A stretch of 64,000 nucleotides of DNA from Phytophthora hibernalis (GCA_012656075.1 JAAKBF010000168.1:248001-312000); one strand, 5' to 3'. Counted from the stretch's first letter, positions 10,850 to 22,169 are shown. Notes: generated by a model from the letters alone, not told the origin. Numbers and translations: made by a program.

Positions 10850-11613
10850 CCGTATTCCGTATGTGCTTGCTGACGGATGACAATAGAAATGATCCAATCA
10901 GCATTAAGCATACCTTGTACCGTTGTCGCTTATGTGCTTCCTGACAGTTCACCACAACCACAAATTTGTCATTAGCAATTTCACAACGACAACAGCAGAT
11001 CAGCAAACCAGGCATGCAAAGGAAGCCGCCCGGTCGTAGTCGCGTAGGTGGCAGCGGCCGAAAGGCCCTCAAGAATCGCCGGACCTGCTTCTCGAACAGC
11101 GTGAAGCTCGAGACCGTTCGTTTTTTTGCTAAACACACTGTTGACGCTACGCTAGAAAAGTTTTTCCGGGTTTAAACGACCATGCTAGAGCAGAAACGCA
11201 AACTGATTTATCAGTGGGGAACGAGCGCGAAAATCTGGAGCGACTGTGCGCGGACCCCATCTAGCTCGCTTGAAGTACGTCCGCCGAGTTGGGTGCGCCA
11301 CGATTTTGCCAGCAGATGCGGAGAAGGAGATTGTACTGTGGATCAACGTGCTACGGAAGGATGGCCCCGTCAGCGCCAAAATGCTTGAGTTACAAGCAAA
11401 GAAGCTGCTAGACAGTACCGTTGGCGATCTATCTTCTGACGATGATTTACAGTGTAGTGACGAAGAAAATGACGAATGTAATGTTATAATGTAATTTTTC
11501 CTTTATCACAACTTCACAATAACAACAAATCAGTGAAGATGTTTTCAAACATCTCAACGATGCGTCGGTGCAAATCATGCAGATGCATGTCAGCAAGCAC
11601 ATACGGAATACGG
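10850..11613 (+). mobile_element. 764-bp pogo-type (Tc1/mariner) element with 25-bp TIRs and TA target duplication
   Basis: Perfect 25-bp terminal inverted repeats start CCGTATTCCGTATGTGCTTG. TA flanks both ends (10848-10849 and 11614-11615). The host Crypton codons for Tyr-Ile-Gly join precisely across the insertion. The element is too short to hold a DDE catalytic domain, so it is non-autonomous. Confidence 0.85.
10966..11494 (+). pseudogene. pogo-type DNA-binding region (psq-like HTH plus CENPB-like HTH), no catalytic domain
   Basis: Two frames together give FFAKHTVDATLEKFF, a psq-like segment, then RLCADPHLARLKYVRR-like residues and EKEIVLWINVLRKDGPVSAK with MLELQAKKLL, the pattern of the CENPB-type HTH in pogo transposases. 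Frame changes lie near 11170-11250. An acidic tail (SSDDDLQCSDEENDE) and a stop at 11494 follow directly. No DDE/D domain is present. A protein made from this element could bind transposon ends without cutting them, but the frame breaks argue for decay unless they are sequence errors. Confidence 0.6.
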
Positions 11614-11923
11614 TAGGCACAACCACACGTGAGGACCAGAGTGTAGGCAAGGTACTAGCTGGCTATCAATTCCCCGACTTACCAGTAATGACACCAACCG
11701 TCGGAGATTTGCAACAACGCCTCTTGATCGCAGAGTACGGGCAGCTGCTAACTCTCTGTGACCAACTGTTCCAGTACGTGGTTGGGTCCCCTGGCCCGCG
11801 ATACAACGTGCAAATCGCTGTCGTTGATGCCACATTTGCTGCCTTGCTGTGGTCCGTCAGCGAGCTAGCCTAGCTGTCTAAACCCCTCCTCTGCATAATC
11901 ATCACTGCATACAGCGATACGGG

Positions 11924-12016
11924 AGAAGCTAAGGAGCACCGGTTCGGGAGCACCGGTGCAGAAAACACACACGCAAATAACAGACGGCTGACGGCGTATC
12001 AACTACTTCAACACCA
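11924..12016 (+). repeat. 93-bp direct repeat, right copy flanking Crypton A
   Basis: Second copy of 10285..10377 with three substitutions (T for A, G for T, A for G). The span between outer ends is 1732 bp. Confidence 0.85.
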
Positions 12017-12019
12017 GTA

Positions 12020-12155
12020 TAAAACGAAGTGCGCGTAAAAGTACGAGTACGTGAACGTGCACATGCTAGTGTACGCGTACAACTAATACGCGAGTACGCG
12101 TACGGGTACATGCACATGTACGTCTAGTACGCAATCACATGCGGTTGTACGCACG
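12020..12155. repeat. GTAC/CGTAC-rich low-complexity block
   Basis: The tetramer GTAC and the hexamer CGTACG/GTACGC recur throughout (for example GTACGAGTACGTG, GTGTACGCGTAC, GAGTACGCGTACGGGTAC). It starts immediately after the right 93-bp repeat and runs into the MULE relic. Confidence 0.6.
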
Positions 12156-12880
12156 TACGGCAAGTGTTTGATTCCTTCGAAGCCTGGTACCGGATGCGAG
12201 AAGCATTGCCCAGCCACCACAGCAGTAGTCGTTCAAATACATTCAGTAAGTCCCCCTTTGATTTTTCTAGCCATCGTTTCATTGTAGCGTGTGTTCCTTC
12301 GACGGTGAAGGTGTCACGGCAGCCGAAGTGGCTGTATTGGTCAGTCCAGTACTTCACGATCTTAGACTTGTGCGGCCACCACTCCTTCGTCAAGTTCTTC
12401 CCCATGGCGCTACTCATTTGATTTAGTATAGCCCTGTTGTGATTAAAATCAATATCGGTCTCGGAATCGTCTGTGTCGCGGTACTTAGCCATGAAAATTT
12501 CCACAGCCAACGTATCCTTGCCCTTACCAATCTTTTATAGCCGCAGCTTGGACATTTCGGCTAATGTGCCAGCAGCACAGCAATTTAGCAGCACCAGGAA
12601 ACACCGTTTGTACACGCAAGGTCCCGGTCGGTGACTATGAGTCTAGGTAACGAGATAGAATTATTCTCCAGAAGCTTCAGCTTAAGCAGCGCCCAAGTGT
12701 AGTCAGGTTCGGCCTCCCTGGTAGCCAAATTTGAGCAAGTGGCAAAATACTATTCATACCTGTCAGTATGATGACATTCAGCAGCGGCAAATGATAGCGA
12801 TTGGTTTTGTACGTGCAGACTAGCACGAGCATATCCGTAAAATCTCGTGCCAGCTGCGTCGGGTCACTTCGGTAATATAA
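12124..12880 (-). pseudogene. MULE (Mutator-like) transposase fragment
   Basis: The minus strand reads, in several frames, CTYKTNRYHLPLLNVIILTG, then PRLIVTDRDLAC (the block around the second catalytic Asp), then HFGCRDTFTVEGTHATMKRW and EKSKGDLLNVFERLLLWWL, the typical C-terminal MULE region. Frames change near 12510-12760. There is no FLYWCH or N-terminal part, and no inverted repeats could be identified. Confidence 0.65.
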
Positions 12881-12940
12881 CTTGCGATGTTGGGGCGCTT
12901 GCGCTCTCGTTTGGCTGCTGGGTTTTGCTCACTATCGATG

Positions 12941-13651
12941 TCACTCCAGACTCTCCCAGTATATCACGACTTCTTCTTGCGTGTATGTCTGTCTACCAGG
13001 AAGATCGGACTCGTCATATCTAGGCACGAGAGGAAACAAGTATTCGGACGGCTCATCGTAGCACACGAAGAGCACACCGAACGCGTGCAGCATAGACTGC
13101 TGCCAGCGCTCCGGCGCTTTGAAGATAGAAACGCCTTGTATCACCGATGTTTTAATACGAGCAATTTGTAGAAACAGCCCCGCGGCCGCAAGTGATAGCT
13201 GTTGTTTTTGCTCGAAGCATGTATCGATAGCCCTCCCAAACGTATGCCACATTATCGTCAAAAGCGCCGCGTCATGTACCGACTTGATCCCAGTGGCAAC
13301 GTCTCCATGAACTACTAAATGCCCCACCAGGACGCACAGATCTTGTATGGTGCAGCCTGGCGCATCATTCGTCTGAATGTTTGCTCGGAGATTGCGCTCC
13401 TCAATCGAGCTTGCCATTTTATCCCGAATCTTGGCAATACGCTTCGAGTCGGACAGATCGTTTTGGTAGCGCTCACGGAGCAAGTTAATTATCTGGGAAA
13501 TGTATCCGAGTGCAGTTGCTTTAGCTAGAAAGCCGTCAGCAGCACGAGCTTTGCCACTTTTCTTTGTCTGTAAGAAAATATAGAAAGCTGTTAACAGTGA
13601 ATAGAAGTTCTGCATTGGAAAGCTACTATGCGGAGAGATAGAACAATGCAT
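12941..13651 (-). pseudogene. Crypton tyrosine recombinase relic B, core fragment
   Basis: One open frame of 236 residues. KSVHDAALLTIMWHTFGRAI corresponds to the first catalytic Arg region of Crypton recombinases (copy C has LLWYLFGRASDL). EQKQQLSLAAAGLFLQIARI follows, aligning with KQQLTIGAGGVFFIRFIRV in copy C. It ends YTQEEVVIYWESLE without the C-terminal H-x-x-R box. An upstream portion contains a helix-rich N-terminal region. Confidence 0.6.
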
Positions 13652-13727
13652 CGTGTCTAAACTTTCACTGCTTAGCCCAGTAGACTCTAGAAACTCGTTA
13701 AAATCTTAACTGCGGCGACTTCTTGCC

Positions 13728-14033
13728 TGTAACGGGGTTAGAGCAGCTTGCACTATAGGGTTCTTTGAGGAAGCTTGGTTAAGACGAACGTCCGAGAAGG
13801 ACGTGCGGGATTTAAGGTTAAAATGACTCTGTTATTAGGCGTAGACCCTGGCGGAAGGCCAGGGCCATTGTGGGCCACCCAGCTGGGGGTCCCTCTCTAA
13901 TAGGCTAAAACTAAGATATGTAATTGCACTTCTGACCCATTAGATAGTGCCAGGTCACTGTCCCCCTTTTGACCAATGGGAGGACAGAACCTCTAAATGT
14001 AGATATGACAGAAGGATACGGAGGCCCATTTCA
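13728..14033 (-). repeat. 3' LTR of the minus-strand gypsy element
   Basis: Read on the minus strand it starts TGAAATGGGCC just after a purine tract (GTGGGGGAGGG) and ends CCCCGTTACA, 306 bp. The ends resemble those of the full-length element at 53594 (TGTAATGGG to CCGTCACA). No second copy lies in the window. Confidence 0.6.
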
Positions 14034-14399
14034 CCCTCCCCCACTTAAGGGAGCAAACACAGTGAGTGAAGAAAGGAAAGAAAAGAAAACGCGCAGGGAC
14101 CCCTGGGGTCGGACACGAACTACTGCGGCGGCGAAGTGGACAAGCATGGCAGGCGAGTGGTCTACGGCGCAGGTCACCACACTTCGCGCGTGGGTTCGAA
14201 CCCCGCGAGACGCAAACTTGTTCGGAGATGGAGAGTGCGGCGACTTCGGCTGATCTTGACGGCGCTGTGTCGGCGGACCTACCGCCGACTAAATGAGGAG
14301 CACCAGCGGTCGCGGGAACATCGACATGCACCCAACGGGCGCAAGTTAGTTGCGTCGAGACGCTCCGACGCGTTGCTTCGTAGACCCCTCGACTCCTGC

Positions 14400-17300
14400 C
14401 TCATACGCCGCCACCACCGTGGGGACAACAGCAAGCAGGGCTTCACGCGCCACCCACGTATCATCCATGGGAGCATATCCGAGCCAGCGTACGTGATACT
14501 GGCGCGTTCGAGGATAATCGGTGTACGCGGCCGTCCGCGGCCAGGCTGACTGGGGTAGCGACGATCGTCCACGTGATCAACAATGCGGTCGATGATCCAG
14601 CGACTGTCGCCCGCAGTATCCATAAGCGGGGGCGGTCCATCGCGCCGGAAGATGGCCGGCGCAGATCGATCGGCGTCCATAATACGAGCGGCGCGACTGG
14701 GGATATCATGCGTTGCACCGGGACGAATGCTGGAATCATCTGCGCCACGTCGGGAGCTCTCCGCGGGGTCGCATTGCAAGTAATGGACAGGTGGGACATC
14801 AGGTTGGTGATCCACTATGGGGACCGACGGGGACTGCACCGCTCGCAGATCTGCCAAGCGCCGGGAGCGTCGGCGCTGCGGGTTCGGCGTCTCGCTTGGA
14901 CTTGGTGAGCCACCAAGCCGTTCCGGCTGAGTCGAGTGCATGACAACGCGCAGGATCTGAACCGTCTTCGACAGGAGGCCATCGCGCTGCGTGCGATGCG
15001 CGACCGTCAGAATCAGGAGCATGACGCGATGCAGCGGTCGCTGCGTCGGCTTCGGGAGTAGACGGAGTTCCGCGAGGAGCTTGACCATGGATTGCCGACG
15101 GGTAGTAACGCTTGAGTCGACCCACGTAGAACGTGGGGTGGGGTCGCATAGTGGTCGGAATGTCGAGCGTGTAGGCGTCTCCTTTGACAGCCATAACCGT
15201 AAATGGACCAATGAACAGTGGCAGTAGCTTGTTGGCGCCGAGATTAGTCACGGCGCCAGGTTGAATGCCAGCGACGGAGAGTAGGACCTTGTCGCCAACA
15301 GAATACACGTCCATGTTCTTGCGTCCTCTCTTGTCTGCATTTTCTTTCTGCTTATCAACTGCTTGGGCGATTGCGTCGCGCACAAAGCGCACGACGGATT
15401 GTTGGCGCAGGAGGAAGTCCGAAATCACTGCGGAGTCCGCGGCCATGAGGTCAGGCGTCTTCTCGAAGTTAGCCACAGCGGATCCGGCACCGGTCGCCGG
15501 ATCATTAATAGCAGGAAAAGACACATCACGTTTTGCTGGTGCTGAGAGGTTGATCAAAGCATTGACAGCCCATTCGACGATCGAGTTATTCTTGGACTTG
15601 GTGACGTCGGCGCGTGCCGACGCCTCTTCTGCAGTCGGACTCTGAGATGCAGATTTGCGTCGTCCGGACGAATTCATTCCGCACCCACCAAGAGTCGGAC
15701 CACTCGCAGCCGTGGACTCACCCACGGCAAGAAGAGCAGGGACGCATGGGTGCCGCGCGTGGTTGACGAAGAACGGCGTCAATCCAGTTGACGCATGGAC
15801 TGCGTTGTTCAACGCGAACTCGGCTAACGGCAAGAACGAGCTCCAAGACGCGTATGACGTCGCGTAGCTGCGTAAGACGTCTTCAAGAACGCGGTTCACG
15901 CGCTCAGTCTGGCCGTCGGTCTCGATGGGCAGTCGAGGACATCATCAGGCGAGTGCCCAAGAGCTCAAACAGTCAAGTCCAGAAGGCTGACGGGAACCGC
16001 GGGTCGCGGTCCGACACGATGGACGAGGGAAGGCCGTGGTGTCTGAAGCCGATGTCGACAAACAGAGCCGCGGTGTCTTCTGCGCTGATCGACGCCGGAA
16101 CCGGCGCCATATGGACTAACTTGTTGAACCGGTCGACGAACACGACGACGCCGACATTGTCATCGGCGTCTGGAAGGAAGCCAAAGACGAAGTCCATGCT
16201 GACCGACGACCCGCATCGGACGCAACCGGAAGTGGGCAGAGCGGAGCTTGCGAAGATGGCGCGGGTTTGACGCGCTGGCAGACTTCACACGAACGAACCC
16301 ATTTTCGGACCCAATTCTACATGTGGGGCCAGAAGAAGTCGCGCGACAGCGCGAAGAATGTTTTCTCGCGCCCCAGATGTCCGCCACTCGGAGTGTCGTG
16401 GTACTCGTGCATCAGCTGAGCTCTAAGCTCGTCGTCAAGAGGAACGACGACGCGCGGAGCGTCGAAGCGATCGACGCTGTACGTCGGCAGGTCGCCTTCG
16501 AGTTGGTAGCGGGCGACCGAAGCGCGCACTCGTGTAGAAAGCTTGCGATGTTCAGCGTCAGACGGCTCGCGGAGATAGGCTCGAATCTCAGAGAGGAAGT
16601 CGTCTGCGTCGTACGCGGACGCGATGGCTTTGCGTAGTGGACTTGTTGCGTGGACTTCAGTCGAGTTGATGCCTGCTACGACACACGTAGCACAATTTTC
16701 GTCTCGTCGGCGTCCGCAAAGCCGGACGCCTCCAAGTCGGGTCGAGGATCGTAGTCGGGACGACGAGAGAGAGCGTCCGCCAGGATATTCGACTTGCCTG
16801 ACTTGTAGTGGACGACGAAGTTGTACTCAGCAAAGAAGGAGAGCCAGCGAGCCATACGATGGCTCAGATGGGGGCTCTTGGTTGCCGTCCTCAGCGACGC
16901 GTGATCCGTGTACAGAGCGAACGTCTGTTCGCCCAGTAGATAAACGCGGAACTTGATGAGCGCGTAACGCATGGCAAGGAGCTCCTTGTCGTGGACCGAG
17001 TAATTTCGTTCTGCGGGTTTCAATTGTCGTGACTGATATTCACGACACGTTCCTGCCCTTCGTCGTCAAACTGCATTAGCGCGCAGCCGATTGCAAAGTC
17101 GCTGGCATCGCAGACGACGTGGAAGGCCTTCGAGTAGTCTGCCAGCGCCAGCACTGGGGCTGACGCGAGAATGTTCTTCACAGCCTCGAAGGACCCGTGA
17201 TGCTCGGGGGACCAGGTCCATTGCATGTCTTTCTTGAGTAGCTGCGACAGAGGTCGGATAATACGAGCATAGTCCTTCGTAAACTTGTGCAGGTAGTTAG

Positions 17301-17413
17301 CCAGACCAAGCCATTGCCGTAGCTCCTTCGCGTTCCTGGGCACTGGCCAGGAACAGATCGACGTGATCTTCTCGGGATCCGCACGAAGTCCCTTACTGCT
17401 GACGTAGCATCCC
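14400..17413 (-). pseudogene. Gypsy pol remnant: RT C-terminus, RNase H, integrase, chromodomain
   Basis: Order on the minus strand: RT connection (YVSSKGLRADPEKITSICSW, 17413-17290), RNase H (HVVCDASDFAIGCALMQFDD, then YTDHASLRTATKSP), integrase zinc finger (HDTPSGGHLGREKTFFALSR, 16430), integrase core (MDFVFGFLPD ... VSDRDPRFPSAF, 16197-15973; NRVLEDVLRSYATSYASWSS, 15890), the C-terminal SH3-like part (GDKVLLSVAGIQPGAVTN ... RPHPTFYVGRLKRYYPS), and a chromodomain (WIIDRIVDHV, then YHVRWLGYAPMDDTWVAREA, 14600-14430). Frameshifts and stops separate the parts. The chromodomain and the resemblance to the element at 53594 place it among chromoviruses. Confidence 0.8.
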
Positions 17414-17478
17414 ACCCCGATAAAATCTCGGCGGGATTACCCGGGCTCGGACACGCTGCCGTGGTTGCTGGAGTATAT

Positions 17479-19712
17479 ATGGCGACCGCTTCCGCTGGGG
17501 ACGAGTCTCAAGTGAAGTATTAGGCGCCGGTGGCGTATGCCCCCGTAGCAGCGTACCCCTCGCTAGCGGCGGCTGGGCACCCGTGGAGCGCCGACAGCGA
17601 TGAAAAGAAGCGTGAATGTCCTGTCGCGAGAGTCCCAGAGTCATCCGGCGTTACCCAAGATGACACCGTCGTGCTGGAGGCACATCACCCGATCTTATAC
17701 CTCAAGAAGTGATGACGGCTCGGGAAGAACAAGAACGGTACCGTCTGAAAGAGTACGGGGAATTCTTAGAAGCACAAGCCGCGGAGAAAGAGATGAACCA
17801 ATCTGATCTGAAGCAACATATTTCCTTCCAGTGTGACCCCGAGATCGAGAAAGCCCGACGCATGGAACAGGGCGTCTTGGAGGATGCTCCGAAACGCGAA
17901 CTTGCCCGCCGTAACGTTGAAACCATCCACCGGGACGCCGGACGCATGCACCAGGAGGATGTGGCTGCCACCGAGGTAGCCGTACCTTTCACCAGAGGGA
18001 AGACACGCAAGTCAATCGGGAGCTGGAGCATCTGCTCCGGAAAGCACATACCCGTGAAAAAGCCTTGGAACCAGCAAGTTAATATCTTTTGTATTGATTT
18101 GTTCTTGTTATTGATCTACTCTCCTAGACGCACCTGCCTGCCATACTCCTCAAGGACCGTCCTAAATCAAGGCGGCTTGCGACAGCTTGGTGGAGAAGCA
18201 TGGTACAGTTTTCGACGTGCAGCAGTGTGCCCTGGAAGGAGCGTCCGCAGCGCGGATTGTAACCGCTTCGATTACATTGCGCGTACGCTTGGCAAGGGCC
18301 CGTACGAAATCGGCCGCGCAAGGAACCGCGTTGAAGGCCGCGTCACGCTCGAAGTCGGAGTAGCAACCGTGCCTGGAAGGTCATTGAGAACGATCACGGT
18401 GGAGCGTCGCCAGGGAACGGGCGAAGAGAACGGTAGAATGCGTAAGTAACGATAGCGCGATCTTCCAGTGGACTGTGAGAGGCGGGCGTCTGAGGATCAA
18501 GCAGCGCAGCCTACGGTTGGTGAAGTGGAACGTCCGACGGACGGACTTGGGAAGTGTCAACGGTTTAGTGACTAGCAGCGCGTCGAGCTACGGAAATTGG
18601 GTGCACGGAAGACCTCGGAAACGGTTAGCACAACTGGAAGATGCCGTGGCAGGACGTTGCGCGCGATGATGGAAATGGAAATGGCACGGAACGCCTAGGT
18701 GGCGACCGTGAAGTGACCAAGCTACTGGTGTAGTACGGTCTGAAGTGGAGCGGCTGGAGTCCGAAGAGCGTCGCCGGACCAGTCGAAGGCCTGCGAGTCT
18801 AGGAGGAGAAACTCGTTCAGGATCAAGAGCGAGCAGTCGTCGCGGAAGTGTAAGTGGGCGGTCGGTTCAGGCCACCACGACGCACGGTCGGGAGACGTTT
18901 CAAGGCGAAGTGATGAGGGAACTGTGGAATCAGTATGAAGATGAGTCTAAAGCCACAGATGGAGGTGAGCCCGCCGATGATACAAGCGAGCGCACCGGGG
19001 ATATGAGTGATCACGATACAAGATCGGAAGCGTCTTCCCGACCACGGTTCCACACCGTTCCGTGCATCATCGACACCATGACGAAAGGAGTCAACACGGT
19101 GAACCGCGAGAAGAAACGGTGGCGGAAGAATACGCCGCTGACTATGAAGGAGGCTATGGAGAATACGGAGGAGTGCCGGCTTCGTACTATGCTCAGTATG
19201 CTAGTGCGTACGCTTATCCGTATCCGTCTACAGCTCCATCAGAACCGATCAAGGAGGCTCCTTAACGGTCCCCTAGTGGGTTTATTGCACGGTACACCGG
19301 ACCGGAGACACGTCGAGTGGCGCAACCATCGGTTGGATGGGATTGGAATGTGAAGCAGGAATCAGTTACGGTCCCTGAACCTCAGGAACGGAGCGGTGCG
19401 GCGCTTCGGTTCCGTACCTGCCGTATTATCCGGGCATTGGTCCGTATGGTACGCCTGGATGGATACAGCGTCCGTACCAAGGAGGTCCGCCTCCTCACGG
19501 AGCGCCAATACCGACAGGAACTCCTGTGGTAACGCCTCCCTACTACACAAGTCGCTCAAAGAAGGGCGTCTGACAAGCGGGAAACGGGTCCGCCGATCAG
19601 TTAAGGACGGTTCGGTGTGGGGCTCCCTAAAAGATTCAAGTCCAGTTGTGAGGGGACCATTCACGTAGGTGTCTGACGTGATCCTTGCATTCCATTTTCT
19701 AGTTGATCCCAC
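17479..19712 (+). pseudogene. Degraded retroelement gag-like gene
   Basis: Starting at the ATG at 17479 the frame gives MATASAGDESQVKY, an in-frame TAG, then APVAYAPVAAYPSLAAAG and, after one lost base near 17708, a charged helical segment (EEQERYRLKEYGEFLEAQAA, then RELEHLLRKAHTREKALE). An intron-like GTTAAT...CTCCTAG lies at about 18078-18127. Further on are acidic/Arg-rich pieces and a Pro/Tyr/Gly-rich segment (YLPYYPGIGPYGTPGWIQRP, about 19420-19550). I do not recognise a family. The position next to a broken gypsy element and the composition suggest gag. No pol follows. A decayed host gene is the alternative. Confidence 0.4.
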
Positions 19713-20734
19713 TGCGTGTACGGTAAGGGCGGTGTTTCATTTCATATTGGCAAGACCTTCTTGGGTGATTAGTAGCAGTCATCCCCAGGAATATTTGATT
19801 GACTGCGTTCAAGGTTGGATTGTATTTGTGTGTGTTATTTCCCTCACCTGAGGGTGGTGCGCGTGAAAGGGCTTCGGGGTTGACCAGTACCCTGAACGCA
19901 GCCCTAATTGACTGGCGTTCAGACCCACCGCTCAAGGGTCTATAAGAATAAGTAGCGGCTGTTTGTTGTATATAACTCTGTATTTGTATTGGTTATCTGA
20001 AAGTGGTGTTCCTTCTGGGCTCTCGAATCCGGATTCAGACATTGGAGAAGTGCATTCAGGAAGTGAACGTTACGCCCGACATTTTCAAGGCCTATTTGTA
20101 TTGGACAACTCATTTGGTGGCAAATCCAGGCTCCCGAATTAATCGATGCCGATAGGGATTACACAAGGTGCCACGCCACTCTGAATCGCGGTTTCAAGGA
20201 ACTGCGTTCAGGGTTCACACCCCGAGGCTTAAGTTTCAGGACTAAGTCTGGGCTACCGCTATACACTTGGGCGAGTAAGTTTCATCGACTTCGTCACACT
20301 CGTATTGGACGACCGTTTCAATAGCAGCAGAATCTTCCTCGACAGCACTCTCTTCCTGGCCCACCTCCACTTCCTCAACAGCAGCCTCTTCTCTGACAAC
20401 CTTCACCACCACTTCCTCCTCAACAACATTCTTCGCGGTAATAGGCCCACGACCTCCTCAGTCACCTCATCCGCAGTTAGAGTCTGAATCGCTAAATCAG
20501 CCGCAGGCTCCGCAGCAGCTTCTCGATCGCTGTCGACATACCGGTAGGAAGCCTATCTATTCGCCCTCCAAAGCTTCTTTGAGAATGAATGATTTGATTG
20601 GTCAAAATATTAGGTGAAGACTCGCGTTAAGTCTCACCACTGTGAAAATCGGCTATCACGTAGTCTTGTTTAAAAACTTGAGGGTTTAAAGAGCCCGCAG
20701 ACCGCCGTCAAGGATTCGATTAAGACTTACCGTT
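19713..20734. other. Repeat-derived intergenic region with an acidic minus-strand frame
   Basis: No complete gene. About 20250-20470 on the minus strand reads as an acidic, Val/Glu-rich stretch (NVVEEEVVVKVVREEAAVEE) ending in a stop near 20247. The phrase CTGCGTTCAGGGT and its complement recur near 19890-19920 and 20205-20220, suggesting an old repeat. Function unknown. Confidence 0.35.
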
Positions 20735-21245
20735 GGAGATGCTCTAAGACATCTTCATGCTCTCTGTACCAACCATCGCCCAATCTATCCGGGTCGGCCG
20801 CTTTCCCGTGTTTACATGCACGTAGTTCAACTCGAACCTCGTCACTCATGATATTATCCGCTATTGCAAGTTGTGCTGCGCTCGGATTTTCTGTAGCCTA
20901 GTCCCATGCAGCTACATGTTCCACATCAGCGCGATCCGTTGCATGTTGTTGCAATACTGGTTGCCACGCATCGGCAAGGATGTCCGCTTTGGCATGAACC
21001 TGCCTCGGTGGCGCCCCCGTGATGGGGTCTAATCGGTGAATTACGTTGTCGCTAAATTTGTTGGAAACCCATTTCCCTGGTCAGTATGTGGACTCAACGG
21101 AAAAGATGTTTCTTGTGCATTGAGGCCTTGGCTTGTTTACATTCTGTAATGGCTCGTGTGAGTCGAGCTGCCATAGTTGTTCCGACCGTGTCATCCAGGC
21201 TGAGACCTTCCAGTTCTTCCGTGATCGAGGCATTAGTCACCAGCA
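20735..21245 (-). pseudogene. Non-LTR retrotransposon (LINE) reverse transcriptase N-terminal fragment
   Basis: The minus strand gives ITEELEGLSLDDTVGTTMAA and TECKQAKASMHKK, then, past stops, QVHAKADILADAWQPVLQQH and VRVELRACKHGKAADPDRLG DGWY. The last matches the K-x-GKAxGPD block that opens LINE-type RTs. Stops and frame changes are frequent. The catalytic YADD region is absent. Confidence 0.45.
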
Positions 21246-21320
21246 CTCCATCACCCTAATTTTTCTTGAGTCGCTGTAGTTGGCGTATGAGGCGGACCAG
21301 TTTCTGTTTGAGAGTGTTTC

Positions 21321-21666
21321 GTAAAGTGCGTTTTCGTTCACGCACACACGTTCTGGTGCGCTGCTACCCGTGGCATATTGATTGCTGATGCATCCCAGCG
21401 GTCTAATCTCGATGAAGCTGGGCCTCTGCCAGGGATCGTAAAGTGCGTTTTCGTTCACGCACACACGTTCTGGTGCGCTGCTACCCGTGGCATATTGATT
21501 GCTGATGCATCCCAGCGGTCTAATCTCGATGAAGCTGGGCCTCTGCCAGGGATCGTAAAGTGCGTTTTCGTTCACGCACACACGTTCTGGTGCGCTGCTA
21601 CCCGTGGCATATTGATTGCTGATACATCCCAGCGGTCTAATCTCGATGAAGCAGGGCCTCTGCCTA
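21321..21666. repeat. Tandem repeat, 117-bp period, three copies
   Basis: Units start at 21321, 21438 and 21555 with GTAAAGTGCGTTTTCG and are almost identical; the third ends at about 21666 with only a few changes. The period is a multiple of three. On the minus strand a single 205-residue ORF (21237..21854) runs through all units, repeating a 39-residue block containing FIEIRPLGCISNQYATGSS. The plus strand is open too. Confidence 0.9.
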
Positions 21667-22047
21667 CGATGTTGTAGTGGTAGATGTGGATCTCGAGGTA
21701 GTGACGTGGGGGCTTTGTGCTCCCATTGCTGAAGTCGCGCAAAGCTATAGGGCCCAGTACTCTCCATTTTGCAAGTAAATTTCTCGGTGCCTCGGAGTCG
21801 TGGCTGGTGGTAGTCGCATGATAGCTGCGGTCTGCTTAAGCGTCCAATGTACAATTAAAATTACCGCCGACATATAATAGGTCGTCTTTGTCAAATTCTA
21901 TAGCCTGTATCTTTGTGAAAAATGCGGTTTGTGGAGCCTGGAGATGGGGGCTATATGTTGCAGATCGTGACCTTCCGCCCATCTATCGTTCCCCGTACCG
22001 CCATGAAATGCGGGCTCCAGTGTTCTGCGTTGCTTGTGGGAGAAATG

Positions 22048-22169
22048 AGGGAGCCTTGACAATCGGAGCATTGGGAAAAAGGCAGACAGGAGGCATGTGC
22101 AATGAGCTACATTCCAAAACACAACGCGAGGCGTGCTGTGTGTTCTGGGGTCCAAGTGTGCAGCCAGTG
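22048..22169 (+). repeat. Long inverted repeat, left arm
   Basis: About 120 bases that reappear in reverse complement at 23298..23414. Both arms can encode a Cys-containing peptide (MCNELHSKT.REACC). The left copy lies in ORF 21888..22184. I do not recognise the protein. Confidence 0.75.

Larger units (their letters stand above)
10440..11873 (+). pseudogene. Crypton tyrosine recombinase relic A, interrupted by a pogo-type element
   Basis: The C-terminal half of a Crypton-type tyrosine recombinase, the transposase of circular-intermediate DNA transposons. SHSLRRGAAAYANASPKLP at about 10730-10790 matches the H-x-x-R box of the family and the SHSFRRGGAQHANAS of copy C. An in-frame stop follows (GDGLLE stop). 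TKAFAYI runs to 10849 and resumes after the insertion as GTTTREDQSVGKVLAGYQF, so the coding frame is restored exactly if 10850-11615 is removed. A downstream region (LLIAEYGQLLTLCDQLFQY) ends at 11873. The N-terminal half is missing or too decayed to read. Confidence 0.65.
13728..17413 (-). mobile_element. Truncated chromodomain Ty3/gypsy retrotransposon (minus strand)
   Basis: Pol reads from high to low coordinates and ends in a purine tract and a 3' LTR. The copy is cut off within reverse transcriptase at about 17413, where unrelated sequence begins, so gag, protease, most of RT and the 5' LTR are absent. Confidence 0.8.

Noticed and set aside
13990..14330. Short ORFs on both strands between LTR and chromodomain
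   Set aside because: They overlap the retroelement tail and the tRNA-like segment; no protein feature.
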